Assembly: GCA_938743325.2 (NCBI GenBank)
Contig: OW568866.1
Span: 1 to 64,000 of the forward strand
Reading direction: 5' to 3'
Source of the DNA: Pycnococcus provasolii
Lineage: Eukaryota; Chlorophyta; Pseudoscourfieldiophyceae; Pseudoscourfieldiales; Pycnococcaceae
Length of the DNA: 64,000 bases
The position numbers and the translations under genes were made by a program. Shown here in pieces: positions 18,671-29,126 of the stretch; the first letter of the stretch is position 1, and the number at the start of each line of letters is the position of its first letter. The notes beneath the pieces were generated by a model. It did no database searches and was not told where the DNA came from. It saw nothing but the letters and a program-made list of their open reading frames with translations.

Positions 18671-21600
18671 TCATTCCGTCTTGCGCTTCGAAGAAGACGT
18701 GTCACTGTACACAAAGTTGCGGCCAACGAATTTAAGCACCTCGTCCACAAGAAGCACCGGCGTCGAGAACAGCAGCACGAGAAGCCACTCATTCACGCTA
18801 AGCGGCGTGATGCTGAATACATCCGCGAAGAACGGAACGTACAAAATCATGAAATGCAAGCCGAAGCTGACGAACATCGCCACGATCAGGTACGGGTTCA
18901 CCCAAGGAGGCATCTGCAGCAGACTTCCATCTTCGCTAAGCGCGTTCAGCGCGTTGAACATCTCGATCGCCACGAGAACGCTCAGCGACAGCGTGCTCGC
19001 CTTCGCCTTGCCCACGGTGAAGTACTCGCATGGCGTGCTGAACGACACGCGACCTCCACCCGAGGTGCTGTACGAAAGGCTGGGGCTGAATCCCTTCCAC
19101 GACTCGCACTCACCCCACGTCATCAGCTGCTCCATCGAGATGGGCGTGTGGCCGTCGCCGCTCAGGTCGATGCCCATGAAGTTCGTGGACGTGTACCATG
19201 CCGCGAACGCGCCCACCGTCGCGAAGCCGACGTACATGCCAACAACCATGTAGCGGAAGAACACCCACGGCGTGATCAAGCTGTCGTCGGAACGACGCGG
19301 GGGCTTGCGCATGATGTCCAAGTCAGGCGGGTTGAATCCGAGCGCCGTGGCGGGTGGGCCGTCGGTGACCAAATTAACCCACAGCAGCTGCACGGGAATG
19401 AGACCCTCTGGGAATCCAAGCGCCGCGGTGATGAAGATGGAAGCAACCTCGCCGATGTTGCTGCTGATCATGTAGCGGATGAAAGCCTTCATGTTGTTGT
19501 AGATCGATCGTCCCTCCGCCACCGCGGCGACGATCGAGTTGAAGTTGTCGTCCGCAAGCACCATGTCGCTCGCCTCCTTCGCCACCTCCGTGCCCGCGAT
19601 GCCCATTGCCACGCCAATGTCCGCGAGTTTGAGTGCGGGCGCGTCGTTCACGCCGTCGCCCGTCATCGCCGTCACCTCGCCCTGGTCCTTCAGCAACTTG
19701 ACGATGTCCTGCTTGTGCTTCGGCTCCGCGCGGCTGAACACGCGCCCACCGTTGTCGCCCATCAGCATCGCAATCTGCTTGTCACGAGAAAGGTCGACAA
19801 ACTCGCGGCCCGTCAGGCTGTTGTGAGGCCCGATCTTCTCCCCCTCTTCGAAAACGCCAATCTGCTTCGCGATCGCCTCCGCAGTCAGCTTGTTGTCGCC
19901 GGTGATGACAATGACGCGAATGCCAGCCTTGTCGCACTCCGCGATCGCACCCTTCACCTCCTCGCGCGGCGGGTCGACCAGACCTGCGAGGCCGCACAGA
20001 ACGAGGTCGCTCTCCACAGCCTCGTATCCCGCAATGTTCTGCAGAATCTTGTGTCCCTTGTGCTTGTCGCCGCCATCGTACTTCTCGAGGTCGCCGAGGC
20101 CAGATCCCGTCTTGTACGCAAACGCGAGCGTACGCAGCGCGTTGCTCGCCATATCCTCAACAGCCTTGCTGATTTCGCTCTTCGCCTTCGCCGTCAGCGC
20201 CACCTCCTTGCCCGACGACGTGAGCACCTTCGTGCACCGATCAATGACGCACTCTGCGGCACCCTTGACGTAGAGCACGTTGCTGGCAGCTCTGCCATCA
20301 CCCTTCACGAGAACGCTCATGCTCTTTCGGTTTCTGTCAAACTCCAGCGTGGCGTACTTCGTCGCCGAGCTTCGCAGGCGGTTGACACCCGGCATCGCAT
20401 TCGAAGTGCTCGTCTTTTCGCCGAGAATCTTCTCCACGAGAACCGCGAGCGCAGCCTCCGTGGGAGCACCCACGCAGCGCCACTTTCCTTCCTTGTACTC
20501 GACGCTCGCCTCGTTGCAGAGCGCGCAGATCGTCGCGCTCATGTTCGCGGACTCGTCTCCGCTCATGGATGCGCCGGACACACCTCCGTCGCTGGGATCG
20601 AAAGACGACCCGCCGACTTCGCGGGTCGTGAGCTTGTCCGCCGTCGCGCCGAACGAGAAGAAGCGCTTCGCGCACATCTGGTTCGTCGTGAGCGTTCCCG
20701 TCTTGTCGGAGCAGATAACCGTCGTGCACCCGAGCGTCTCCACGGACGGAAGCTTGCGCACGATGGCGTTCTTCTTCGCCATCTTGCGCGTTCCGAGAGC
20801 GAGACAGGTGGTGATGACCGCAGGAAGTCCCTCGGGGATGGCAGCCACGGCGAGCGCGACGGCAATCTTGAAGTAATACGTGCACTTCGCGAACGAGAAG
20901 ACCATCTTGCCGTCTGCGTCGAACGAGAGGAAGTGCTTGTAGTTGATCACCCAAACGACGAGGCAGATGACGCCAATCACCTTCGTGAGCATTTCGCCAA
21001 ACTCGTCGAGCTTCTTCTTGAGCGGCGTGTCATCCTCCTCCTGCGCCGCCTCCTGGATGGCATCCTGAATCTTTCCAATTTCCGTCGCCATGCCAATGTC
21101 CGTCACAACGCCCACGGCGCTGCCGTTCGCGACGGCTGTACCCGCGAACAGCATGCACTCCTTCGCCTGAATTTCCACATCCTCGCCGACGGGTTCCAAC
21201 GACTTGTTCACCGCCACGCTCTCACCCGTCAACGAAGCCTGCTCCGTCATCAAAGTCGCCGTGTTGAGAGTGACGACACGAATGTCCGCGGGCACACGAT
21301 CACCCGCACGCAGCTCGATGATGTCACCTGGAACAAGTTCACGCGCTGGAAGGTCGCTGATGAGCGTTCCGTTGCGGTAGCACTTGGCCGTCTCACTCTG
21401 CATCTCCTTCAGGGCGTCGAGTGCCTTCTCGGCATTGCTCTCCTGCCACACGCCCACAATGGCGTTCAAGATGAGGATGAGCAAAATCACGAGCGGCTCG
21501 ACGAATGCCCGCAGTCCTTCCTCCTCCGCGTCTCCCCCAACAATAGCGAGTCCGAACGACACGCACGCAGCTAGGAGAAGAATCTTCACGAGCGTGTCAT

Positions 21601-21787
21601 CAAACTGCTCGAGCACGAGCTTCCACAGCGGCTTTCCCTCCTCCTTGTCGAGTTCGTTCCACCCGTACACTTCTCTGGCCGCCTCCACCTTGGCGTCCGT
21701 GAGTCCAGCCTTGACGTCGGTTTTGAGGTGCTTGACGACGTCAGGCACTTCGTGCGCCCACGCGGGGTACTGCATGGCCTTGGACAT
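18671..21787 (-). CDS. P-type Ca2+-ATPase, SERCA/ECA (type IIA)
   Basis: 1038 aa, normal length for SERCA. Pumps Ca2+ from cytosol into the ER or a related compartment. N-terminal cation-ATPase domain (residues ~5-75), TM1-2, actuator domain with the family TGES loop (LTGES), the Ca2+-site segment [13 protein letters not shown] in TM4, phosphorylation motif [11 protein letters not shown] (Asp near residue 360), nucleotide domain with KGAAE, hinge [12 protein letters not shown], and TM5-6 with NIGEVASIF and [20 protein letters not shown]. The C-terminus reads KRKTE, fitting a KxKxx ER-retrieval signal. No calmodulin-binding extension as in plasma-membrane pumps. Convergent with the P-domain gene. 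Confidence 0.96.
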   Translation of the reverse strand: MSKAMQYPAWAHEVPDVVKHLKTDVKAGLTDAKVEAAREVYGWNELDKEEGKPLWKLVLEQFDDTLVKILLLAACVSFGLAIVGGDAEEEGLRAFVEPLVILLILILNAIVGVWQESNAEKALDALKEMQSETAKCYRNGTLISDLPARELVPGDIIELRAGDRVPADIRVVTLNTATLMTEQASLTGESVAVNKSLEPVGEDVEIQAKECMLFAGTAVANGSAVGVVTDIGMATEIGKIQDAIQEAAQEEDDTPLKKKLDEFGEMLTKVIGVICLVVWVINYKHFLSFDADGKMVFSFAKCTYYFKIAVALAVAAIPEGLPAVITTCLALGTRKMAKKNAIVRKLPSVETLGCTTVICSDKTGTLTTNQMCAKRFFSFGATADKLTTREVGGSSFDPSDGGVSGASMSGDESANMSATICALCNEASVEYKEGKWRCVGAPTEAALAVLVEKILGEKTSTSNAMPGVNRLRSSATKYATLEFDRNRKSMSVLVKGDGRAASNVLYVKGAAECVIDRCTKVLTSSGKEVALTAKAKSEISKAVEDMASNALRTLAFAYKTGSGLGDLEKYDGGDKHKGHKILQNIAGYEAVESDLVLCGLAGLVDPPREEVKGAIAECDKAGIRVIVITGDNKLTAEAIAKQIGVFEEGEKIGPHNSLTGREFVDLSRDKQIAMLMGDNGGRVFSRAEPKHKQDIVKLLKDQGEVTAMTGDGVNDAPALKLADIGVAMGIAGTEVAKEASDMVLADDNFNSIVAAVAEGRSIYNNMKAFIRYMISSNIGEVASIFITAALGFPEGLIPVQLLWVNLVTDGPPATALGFNPPDLDIMRKPPRRSDDSLITPWVFFRYMVVGMYVGFATVGAFAAWYTSTNFMGIDLSGDGHTPISMEQLMTWGECESWKGFSPSLSYSTSGGGRVSFSTPCEYFTVGKAKASTLSLSVLVAIEMFNALNALSEDGSLLQMPPWVNPYLIVAMFVSFGLHFMILYVPFFADVFSITPLSVNEWLLVLLFSTPVLLVDEVLKFVGRNFVYSDTSSSKRKTE

Positions 21788-22444
21788 GCGAGAGAGAGTG
21801 TGTGCGTTTGTGGCGTGCGTCTTCGAGACTTGTGACGAGGGCGAGGGGAGGCGAGAGGGGAAAGAGGGGAAAGAAGGGAGGGAGCCTTCTCAGGTCTCAC
21901 TCACGCTTCGGCCTTCGGGGAGGCGTTGAGGAGGAGGAGGAGGAGGAGGCGGAGGAGGAGTTGAGGAGCGTCTTCTCACTCTCGTGCGTCACTTGCTGGG
22001 GCCCGCTGCCGACCTGTCACCTTGAGGAAGTACCAGCCCAGCAGGGTTGTACAGTACGTCGACGTGTGAAGAATGAAAGAGAAGAGAGGAGTCGTGGCGT
22101 GGCGTGCGATGACGGCGACGACAGCAAGCGAAAGGAATAGAAGGGAAAGGACTGAATGGTGGTTGGGTGCGGCGAGGCCTCGCATCTTCCTCGCTGTTCT
22201 GGAACACCAGAAAGATCTGCATCAGGGCTCAAAAATCAAAATGGGTAAAAACCCGAAACGCACGTCGTCAACCCCTATTCATGGGGACCGCCCGTGGATT
22301 CTCCAGGATAGAGATGAATCGCGCGGAAACACGGCATTTGGTCCTTCCCCCCCGAGAGAAAATCTAACTGACCCCCCCTTGCGTCGACGACAGCACATAC
22401 GTCGACAACGAAACTCGCATTCATCACTACAACTACCGAGCACA
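21788..22444. promoter_or_regulatory. Divergent region, SERCA / PsbR
   Basis: 657 bp without a credible ORF. Purine-rich tract at about 21840-21960 (GAGGAGGAG repeats). A TTCGGGTTT variant lies on the minus strand at about 22248-22257. Confidence 0.5.
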
Positions 22445-23235
22445 ATGGTCGCACTCACCTCCTCGTTCACCGGCGCGCGCGTCAACGCCACGTCATACAC
22501 CGCCAGGTACGTCAACTCTGCCATAAGCTTGGGGCGGGACGGGGGAGAAGGATCGCGGCGATCTGGTTTTGCCTTGTTGGTGGTGGGGTTGGGCGCAACA
22601 ACAGGGTGTCGAGTCTCTCGGAATGTGTTTTCTTTTCTTTTTCGCGTTGATTGTGGGACGGTCGTTTCGTTGCTTTGGCTCGGAACGACAACAGGCTTGG
22701 GGATGACGGTGATGATCCATACAACATACCATAACATAACGGATAAATACTGACAACTCCAATACGAAAACATTTCTTGTCTTCTCAAAAACAAAACAGC
22801 CGCGTGCGTGCTGCGCCGCTCAAGGTGGTCGCCAACGTCAAGAAGGGCGAGAACAAGGCGAAGAAGGTAAGTCAAAACCGAGAAACAACTTCCACAAAGT
22901 GGCATGCAAACTGTTCGTTTATGCTCACGCCAACCTAATACCAACGTACTCAGGGTGGCTCGCCGAACACCGGAACTTCGAACATCATGGATAAGAAGGG
23001 ATGGGTGGACCCGCAGGGACGCAAGGGTAAGGGCTACGGCGTCTACCGCTACGATAAGAAGTACGGCGCGAACGTCGATGGCTACTCGCCCATCTACACG
23101 CCGACTGAGTGGTCTGAGACGGGCGACACCTACGCCGGAGGCCCGCAGGCTCTGCTCGTTTGGGCTGGCCTCCTCGGAACTGGTCTGCTCGCCGGCGTCA
23201 TCGCCATTGTGAGCACGAGCGCGATTGGCTCGTAA
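22445..23235 (+). CDS. PSBR: Photosystem II 10-kDa protein PsbR, three exons
   Basis: Exons 22445-22506, 22800-22866 and 22954-23235 join to 136 aa. Both introns are GT-AG (GTACGT...AACAG; GTAAGT...CTCAG), about 293 and 87 nt. PsbR is a green-lineage subunit of the oxygen-evolving side of PSII, needed for stable PsbP binding. Exons 1-2 encode the transit peptide (ALTSSFTGARVNATSYTA and onward); exon 3 the mature protein, with MDKKGWVDPQGRKGKGYGVY, GANVDGYSPIYTP, and a C-terminal membrane helix (LLVWAGLLGTGLLAGVIAIV). Conserved Tyr/Gly-rich segments and the single TM identify it clearly. In a window of mostly intronless genes, the introns sit in the targeting region. Confidence 0.93.
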
Positions 23236-23428
23236 ACAGCTTTGCTTGTGGCAGAATTTTCGATGTTTGGGGAGAAAAAAAAAGCTTCAGGGCGATTTTA
23301 CGAAGTCACTTCTTGTAATCTGTGATAACGTAGATCTTTCCAAGTCTTTTTTTTCCGCCATCATTCACTACCGACAACGCAAGCGCAGACACATGAAACA
23401 CAAGTTTGATACAAGGCTATTTCTATGG
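23236..23428. other. Convergent intergenic region
   Basis: 193 bp between the PsbR stop and the stop of the two-exon minus-strand gene. No ORF; AT-rich, presumably both 3' UTRs. Confidence 0.5.
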
Positions 23429-23846
23429 TTACTTCTTCTTATCCTTACCTCCACCAAGCAAGGTTGCCACCTCACCACCAGTTGCGTACGACGCTGCGCA
23501 TGCTATGCCCAGCGTGCACAAGACACCCGTCCATGCATACCCTGTGTACCTGGAGTTTAAAGTTGTTGTATATCGTTGATGTGGCACGTGTGAGTGCGAT
23601 GTGTGCAAACCAGTTTGACACTCTCGTGACTCATGTGTATACTACCTACCTGGAGTAGTTTCGGAACGCGTGCTGCCACTGCTCAGCCATCGTGGGTAGT
23701 CTGGCAATTTCCTCCTCTGTGAGTTTTGGGAACGGCTTCGGCACCTCCGGTGGTGCTGGTGGCGTGGGCGTGGCAGACATGTGGCGTCGCAGTGTGTGCA
23801 CGAGCGCTCTGTTGACGCTTTGGTTTCTTGCCAAGGCGAACGTCAT
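23429..23846 (-). CDS. Small single-TM protein, probably mitochondrial, two exons
   Basis: Exon 1 is 23650-23846 and exon 2 is 23429-23549, split by a 100-nt GT-AG intron (GTAGGT...CCAG). Exon 1 alone would stop four bases into the intron; splicing gives 105 aa. The N-terminus (TFALARNQSVNRALVHTLRR) is an amphipathic basic presequence, followed by a proline-rich linker and EEEIARLPTMAEQWQHAFRN. Exon 2 adds one transmembrane helix (YAWTGVLCTLGIACAASYAT) and a basic tail, GGGKDKKK. The size, presequence and single TM resemble accessory subunits of mitochondrial inner-membrane complexes, but I recognise no family. The splice model is inferred from frame and the membrane helix it creates. Confidence 0.75.
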
Positions 23847-24040
23847 GGCGACTTGAGGTGAGCGCAAGTCGCAACTGCAACGGGGGAGTGAAGAGAAGAG
23901 GAGAGAGGGGCTCCTTCCCAAAGGAGTGACGTGGAGTGGGAAATAATTCGGGGTTTGCGATTGGGGTTTGCACAAGACTTGACCGCAGCAGCCGCCTCCC
24001 TCCCTCTCCCTCCCTCCCTCTCATTATTCACCAGACTGTC

Positions 24041-24868
24041 ATGTCCAACAAAGCCGCCTCGGAGACGCTAGACACTACCAACGCCGTGCGCCCTGTATGG
24101 CTCGTGAAGGTGCCGCGATTCGTCACACAAGGTTGGGCGGCGGCGGCGGAGAACGGCAACGACGGAACCGCGGTCGTCGGGCGCGTTCGCATGGAGGTGG
24201 ACCCGTCGCTCCTCAGTGCGGACAACCCCAACCCGAAGGCTGAAGTTACCATCCACCTCAACGACGCTGCCACAGCTGCCGCCACTTCAACCGCCGCTAG
24301 CGCCGTGCCAGAACAGCTCGTGCTCGCGCCGCAGGGCGAGAGTGACGACACCGGCACGCTGCACGTCATGTGCCGGCGAGACACCGCCATGCCGCCAACG
24401 TCGTCATGCGAGGGAAAGGTGAGCCATCGTTTCGACGCAAGGCCGCGGCTTTCGGAGGCGGGAGACGAGGCGGTGACCATCGACGAAAAGTATCGTCTGC
24501 TGAGCCGAAAACGAAAGAACGAGGCTGAGCATAAGGACAGGCAGGTGGTGTTCATCACCAAAAAAGATGCGTTGCGAACGCGCGAAGCGCTCCGTCCAAC
24601 CGCGGTTGGTTTCGGTGCACAGAGTCGCGAGGAACGAAGAGAAGTCAAGGAAGCTGCCGTGAAGGTGCGCATGGAACGGCAGGAACTTCAGACGCGGTTG
24701 TTCAAGCTGTTCGAGGAAAAACGGTTGTGGTACCTCACGGAACTTACCAAGGCGACGAATCAGCCGAACGCTTGGCTCAAGGAGGTGCTGCAGGAGGTGG
24801 CAAACCAAGTGAAGCGAGGTCCCGATGCTGGAAAGTGGGAAATCAAGGACGAGTACCGCGCGAGCTGA
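24041..24868 (+). CDS. GTF2F2: TFIIF beta subunit (RAP30)
   Basis: 275 aa. Part of the RNA polymerase II general factor TFIIF, which binds the polymerase and stabilises the preinitiation complex. N-terminal dimerisation domain (residues ~15-135): VWLVKVPRFVTQGWAAAA, EVTIHLND, and SCEGKVSHRFDARP. Middle linker with YRLLSRKRKNEAEHKDRQVV. C-terminal winged helix (~205-275): LQTRLFKLFEEKRLWYLTEL, then NQPNAWLKEVLQEVANQVKR and GKWEIKDEYR, the most conserved part of the family. A TTCGGGGTTT motif lies 85-95 bp upstream and TGTAA at 24894-24898, 26 nt after the stop. Confidence 0.94.
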   Translation: MSNKAASETLDTTNAVRPVWLVKVPRFVTQGWAAAAENGNDGTAVVGRVRMEVDPSLLSADNPNPKAEVTIHLNDAATAAATSTAASAVPEQLVLAPQGESDDTGTLHVMCRRDTAMPPTSSCEGKVSHRFDARPRLSEAGDEAVTIDEKYRLLSRKRKNEAEHKDRQVVFITKKDALRTREALRPTAVGFGAQSREERREVKEAAVKVRMERQELQTRLFKLFEEKRLWYLTELTKATNQPNAWLKEVLQEVANQVKRGPDAGKWEIKDEYRAS

Positions 24869-24924
24869 AGATGAATAAAAAAAGATTGTATACTGTAAAG
24901 AGAGAATTTACATACTCAGCAAGT

Positions 24925-24951
24925 TCAAATGGTGTTCAGCCAGTCGTCTAT

Positions 24952-24987
<36 letters not shown>

Positions 24988-25740
24988 GCCTCCACGATCA
25001 TGATTGCCACCTTCGTCAGCAGCACCAGCCACGGCTGTGCTCACGGAAATATCGGAAGTAGCAATAGCACCACCAACAACACCAAGACCAGGAGGCTGCA
25101 CCTCTGGAACAACAACAGCCGCAGCACTCGTCGTTTGCGCCGCTGCCAGCCGTGTCCCCGCGGTTGTGCCGCCGGGTCTTCTTCTTCCTTGTCTCTCCGC
25201 GCCGTCAAACATCGTGTGGTAGAGGCAAATGAGCTCGTCACCACTCAAGTGATCACCGGGAAGACGAGCTAAGCTTTCTCCCAAACGCATCACGTCCAGC
25301 GCATCCACAATCTCCGTGCGGAACACAAGGCTAAGGTCGGCACCCTCGACATCCGCCAATGCAGGCGCATATGCGTCAGCCTCCACATCCTCGAACGTCG
25401 CGTCCACCTCAAAGCCTGTCCTTGTCCTGAGCTGTGCTGCGGCACTCAGCTCACTGTCGTTCGTGTATCCTTGCTCGAGAAGTTTCTCGAGATCGTGCGG
25501 CAAGTGCGTCGCACGACCGTCAAAGGCGTCGTCGGCGGCGTCGTCGGCGTCGTCACTGTCTTCATCCACTGCACGCGCTTTGTCCAACGACAACGTTGCT
25601 TCTTCGCTACCCCTCCCACCACGTCCTCCACGTCCTCGTCCACCGCTGCCACGTCCTCTCCCACCCCGGCTTCGCCTAGCACGCTCTCGGTCGCGGTGCA
25701 CTTGACGTGCGCGTTCCTTCTCCGTCAAAAAGTCCGACAT
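24925..25740 (-). CDS. Hypothetical RGG-rich acidic protein
   Basis: 271 aa. Not recognised. The N-terminus is a charged helix (FLTEKERARQVHRDRERARR) running into an Arg/Gly box (residues ~23-45), which suggests RNA or nucleic-acid binding. Residues ~85-170 are non-repetitive and look folded: HLPHDLEKLLEQGYTNDSEL, AQLRTRTGFEVDATFEDVEA, LVFRTEIVDALDVMRLGESL, DELICLYHTMFDGAE. The tail ends in eleven consecutive Asp and DDWLNTI, encoded by GTC/GAC triplets (24955-24985). Its ATG is only 19 bp from the stop of the upstream same-strand gene, so the mRNAs must overlap or share a leader. Convergent with TFIIF beta (56 bp). Confidence 0.75.
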
Positions 25741-25759
25741 GCTTTTCTTCACGCCGCTG

Positions 25760-26070
25760 TCACCGCTTGCTCGAGGATGTCGCAGCCTCTGCCGCCGCCT
25801 TGCGTGCAGCAACTTCCCTCTCTAGCGCAAGAAACTCGTCAAACCTGTGTTCGTTTGTGTGTTGCTTCCGTGTTAGACGCTTGGTTTTGGGTTTTTTGGT
25901 GTTCAAGCCTGTAGAACGCACTTTCTCAGTCTGTCCTTTTTGTAGTACTCGTTGACGTGGTACTCGACGTAGAATCCGACGGCTGCGCCTGCGAGCGTGC
26001 CCACGGCCACGACTGCTGGTGCGTACGGGTTGCGGGCGACAGCGGCGAAGAAGTCCGTGCCGCCAGCCAT
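25760..26070 (-). CDS. Small single-TM protein, two exons
   Basis: Exon 1 is 25922-26070 and exon 2 is 25760-25844, split by a 77-nt GT-AG intron (GTGCGT...CACAG). Product 77 aa: a short N-terminal part (GGTDFFAAVARNPYAP), one membrane helix (AVVAVGTLAGAAVGFYVEYH), then a basic, helical C-terminus (NEYYKKDRLRKFDEFLALER, then EVAARKAAAEAA). Unspliced, exon 1 ends after four extra residues (CVLQA); the spliced frame continues a regular charged helix, which supports the intron. No family recognised; mitochondrial or other organelle membrane location is a guess. Confidence 0.7.
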
Positions 26071-26524
26071 GGAGGATGAACCGAAAGAACGGGCACCGGC
26101 CCAACCTGAAGGCCCAACCCCCAATCATCCGATTGGGGGTTGGGCCATCGCTCAGCGCGGCTCGTGGTAGCGTAGGACCTCCACCTCCACCACCGTCGGA
26201 TCGCACGGCGGATGCGGGCGCGGCTGAAGACTTGAAGAGCTGTCGCGCAAGCGCGCGGCGCACACCGCAGCCAAAGGCAACGCGCGTACGGTGGCGCGTG
26301 ATGAGGGCGCGGCGGGCGCGGCAGCTATGTAAAAAAATGGAGCGAATCGCTTTCTTGGATGGCGGTAAAAAGCCCCTGAGAAAGAAGGGTTTCGAGTGGG
26401 GTTGGACGGTGAGTGATGGGTTTCCCCACACGCTAACCGATTCCCGTCCGGGCCATTCCGGTGCTTCTTTTCTACCCAAGGCATCGCGATACTTCCTATC
26501 AGTGAAGCCGTCCCTCGCAAATCA
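26071..26524. promoter_or_regulatory. Divergent promoter region with a perfect 15-bp hairpin
   Basis: Between the small TM gene (minus) and the four-TM gene (plus). It holds GGCCCAACCCCCAAT (26111-26125), a six-base loop, and its exact reverse complement ATTGGGGGTTGGGCC (26132-26146). No other ORF of interest. Confidence 0.7.
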
Positions 26525-27550
26525 ATGTCCGGTGCTCCCACTCCCATTTACGGTATGTCGTGTCGAAGCTGCTTCTGCAACAACTGCCTCTGTGGTACTC
26601 TCTTCTTCTTCAATGAAATTGTGATTCTCGCGCTTGCGGTCATCGCGATCGTGTCGAATGCCTGGACGGTCAGCCACAGCGGTAGCCTGCCAGGCATCTC
26701 CCAAGTCGGTCTTTGGGGTATCTCTTGTGGCTCAGCCTCACCTGGCTATGTCAACGCGGAGGGCGAATACATTGCGAACAACATCACGGCAGGTACGTGA
26801 GATATGTGACATACACCTGCGTCACCACGGAGACAACAGCAAACATCAATCATCTGGAATCAAAACAGAAGATTCGATGACTGATGAATGCACAGCAATT
26901 TACTAACAAAATCATCACACAAATATTCACAACAATAAACAGAGGTTGCCAATTCTTTCGAGTCGTCCTTCACCAACCCAATGGGACAGTCGACGACATG
27001 CAACGAAATCTCGCCAGAGCTGGCGGGTGTGACAAACTCGTCGCGATTCACAATTGAGGACTTCTACACCCTCTACCTTGGCGATGACTACAGTGTGCAG
27101 TGGCAGATTGCTCGTGCTTGCTCGATCGGATTCCTTGCGTTTGGTGCGGTGAAGATCATCATAGCCTTCTCGAAGCTGTGCGGTTGCCAGTACGGTGGGT
27201 GCGCCATCTGGACTACGCAATTCTTCCAGTTTGCCGCGGGAGGTGCGGCGTTCGGCGCTTACATGTACATTGTGATGATGGCTGCTGACTCCGTTTCTTC
27301 GGTCGACCTTGCGCCCGCTGCGGATCAGGCGGAGGCGATCGTCGCTGCCCCGACGTCCACCGATCCACTCAAATACGCTGGCTGGGCGTTGTGGGCGTTC
27401 CTGGTTTCCGTCGGCCTGACGTTCGTCGGGCTGTGCATTCACACGATCTCTAAGTGCGTGGCGTGCTGCGCAGGTGGCCAGGAGTCGTCGCCGGCGTACG
27501 ACGAGGAGTCGCAGTTCCTGGGAAAGGCGCCCATGAACGGCATGTCGTGA
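26525..27550 (+). CDS. Four-transmembrane protein, two exons
   Basis: Exons 26525-26792 and 26943-27550 (intron of 150 nt, GTACGT...AACAG) give 291 aa. The N-terminus is Cys-rich (CRSCFCNNCLCG), possibly palmitoylated. TM1 is FNEIVILALAVIAIVSNAWT; then a long extracytosolic loop containing GLWGISCGSA and NNITAG (N-glycosylation-like) and FESSFTNPMG; TM2 IGFLAFGAVKIIIAFSKLCG; TM3 FAAGGAAFGAYMYIVMMAA; TM4 WALWAFLVSVGLTFVGLCIH; then a Cys-containing short tail. The layout, one large first loop with a W-G-I-S-C element, is claudin/tetraspan-like (the claudin family has W-x-x-C-C style loops), but homology is not certain. Exon 2 in frame with exon 1 by a GAG codon split across the junction. Confidence 0.75.
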
Positions 27551-28004
27551 TTTGAGTGACACGTCGTGCTCTTTTGCTTTTGTTGCTGCTTTAGGTTCGG
27601 AGGTTTTGGAGTCGCGGTAAAACGAGGGGGGCAGTTAAGGTTAGCGACGGATTCTTGTGGTAAATGCTGATGTGTAAGAGACAGACATCCGTGACGTCAT
27701 GGTGCACTCGATGAAGTTCGGTGCGATGCGCGCTTCAGCCTATCCATAACGTGATGGAGCACGTAACGAGTGACGAGAAGTCGAACGGTACCCGGGTAGT
27801 ACGAAATATCCGACGTCCGTTTAGTTCTTTTTTCGTCTCCCCTTCCTAATTCCGGGCGCGCGTCCTCCCTTTCCCTTTCCCTCCCTCCCTCCCCTTCCCT
27901 CGTGGCGCCCGCCCCTCCCCCACACCTTTTTGTTGAATAGAATAATTATCGGAGAAACGCGTCTTGAGGAGCCTGGAGAGAGAAGGGACTCACTCAACAA
28001 CGCC
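27551..28004. other. Intergenic region, same-strand genes
   Basis: 453 bp. A pyrimidine-rich CCCTCCCT stretch at 27840-27900 precedes the RING-protein start. No ORF, no RNA gene seen. Confidence 0.5.
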
Positions 28005-29060
28005 ATGGGCGCGAGCGTGTCCCAGTGCTGCGCATGCGGTGGGCTGGGTCGAGAGAGGATACCGCCCGAGCAGCTCAGACCGCGCGTCACGGTTGGCCAG
28101 TTACAGGATGTCGACAAACGAAAGCTGAAGCGCCTGATTCTGAGCGGGCGCCTCGCGCCGTGCTTCGAGGCCGCCGAGGAACAAGACGCGGAGAGCTCGC
28201 TCGAAGAGTGCCTCATATGCTGGAACTGGTTCCCATCCACGAACCACAGCGAGTGCTGCCAAAAGTCGGTCTGCACGACGTGCTTCCTGCAGGTGAAGGC
28301 GCCGCCGTCTGACGGGCCGTGGCAGCGATTCGCAACTTGCCCATTCTGCAATGCGGAGAACTACAGCGTCTGCTACGGCGGGAAGAAGAGCGCGGACGAG
28401 AGAGCGAAGGAGAGGGAGGAGGAGGCGCAGGTGGAAGCGGCGCAGAGGCGCGTACGCGAGGAGGAGGCGCAGCGCGCCGCGGAACGCGAGGCGATGCGAC
28501 GCGCGGGGCATGAGGTGGAGATGGACCCTGCCATCGCGGCTGAGCTACGGCGCGTCGTTGAGCCCATGCCCGCAGCCAGGGCACCGTCGCGCCTTCCACC
28601 GGTAAGTGCAGGACGCCATCGGCGACGCTCGAGCCGTGGTGCTGGCGTCGGCGGTGGAGACCAGCGGCGTGCGTTGATGGCACTCGAGCAGCTGCAGGTG
28701 GAGCTGGGCGAGCTACAAGGGGTGTTCGACGGTGTGCACGACGGACTTGATATCGAGTCTGTCATGCTGAGCGAGGCAATATGGCTCAGTCTGCAAGACG
28801 GCCAACAGCAATCGACACAAACACAAGCACAGCAAACACAGCAAACAAGGCAAATGCGGCAAATACAACAGCACAGCCCTGCCGAGAGGAACGGCAGAGC
28901 ATCGGCGTCGTCTCCTAGGGCGGAGGAGGTGGTTATGACAAACGCGCATTCGCCACAACTTGGCACGGGTGAGGACGGACGTCCATCTCACACGTCTTCG
29001 AACAACAGCGACGAGGATGGCGTGATGGACGAGCTGCTGTCTCCCGAGAACCCCCTGTAA
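28005..29060 (+). CDS. SIP5/DA2-type RING E3 ubiquitin ligase, probably N-myristoylated
   Basis: 351 aa. The plant homologue DA2 is an E3 ligase that limits organ growth; SIP5 is the fungal relative. After MGASVSQCCACG (myristoylation plus palmitoylation signal) comes the family block DKRKLKRLILSGRLAPCF, then an unusual RING at residues ~65-120: EECLICWNWFPSTNHSECCQ, SVCTTCFLQV and CPFCNAENYSVCYGG. A highly charged Glu/Ala/Arg coiled coil (~125-175) and a Ser/Pro/Gln-rich region follow, with QLQVELGELQGVFDGVHDGL and DIESVMLSEAIWLSLQDGQQ near residues 228-268, the latter resembling a ubiquitin-interacting helix. Stop codon forms part of a TGTAA signal. Confidence 0.85.
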   Translation: MGASVSQCCACGGLGRERIPPEQLRPRVTVGQLQDVDKRKLKRLILSGRLAPCFEAAEEQDAESSLEECLICWNWFPSTNHSECCQKSVCTTCFLQVKAPPSDGPWQRFATCPFCNAENYSVCYGGKKSADERAKEREEEAQVEAAQRRVREEEAQRAAEREAMRRAGHEVEMDPAIAAELRRVVEPMPAARAPSRLPPVSAGRHRRRSSRGAGVGGGDQRRALMALEQLQVELGELQGVFDGVHDGLDIESVMLSEAIWLSLQDGQQQSTQTQAQQTQQTRQMRQIQQHSPAERNGRASASSPRAEEVVMTNAHSPQLGTGEDGRPSHTSSNNSDEDGVMDELLSPENPL

Positions 29061-29126
29061 AGCTAAGATCGCTCATTTCATTCAAGATTTGGAGTGTTAC
29101 TTTTCCTAATATATTAGTTTTACATA

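Noticed and set aside
18635-21574. 979-codon open frame antisense to the Ca2+-ATPase
   Set aside because: Shadow of a long GC-rich gene; Arg/His-rich product with no domain, while the opposite strand is an intact P-type ATPase.
27669-27684. GATGTGTAAGAGACAG resembles the Tn5/Nextera mosaic end
   Set aside because: Differs by a 2-base gap from the 19-bp mosaic end and is embedded in ordinary intergenic sequence; a chance match is likelier, though reads could be checked for an adaptor chimera.
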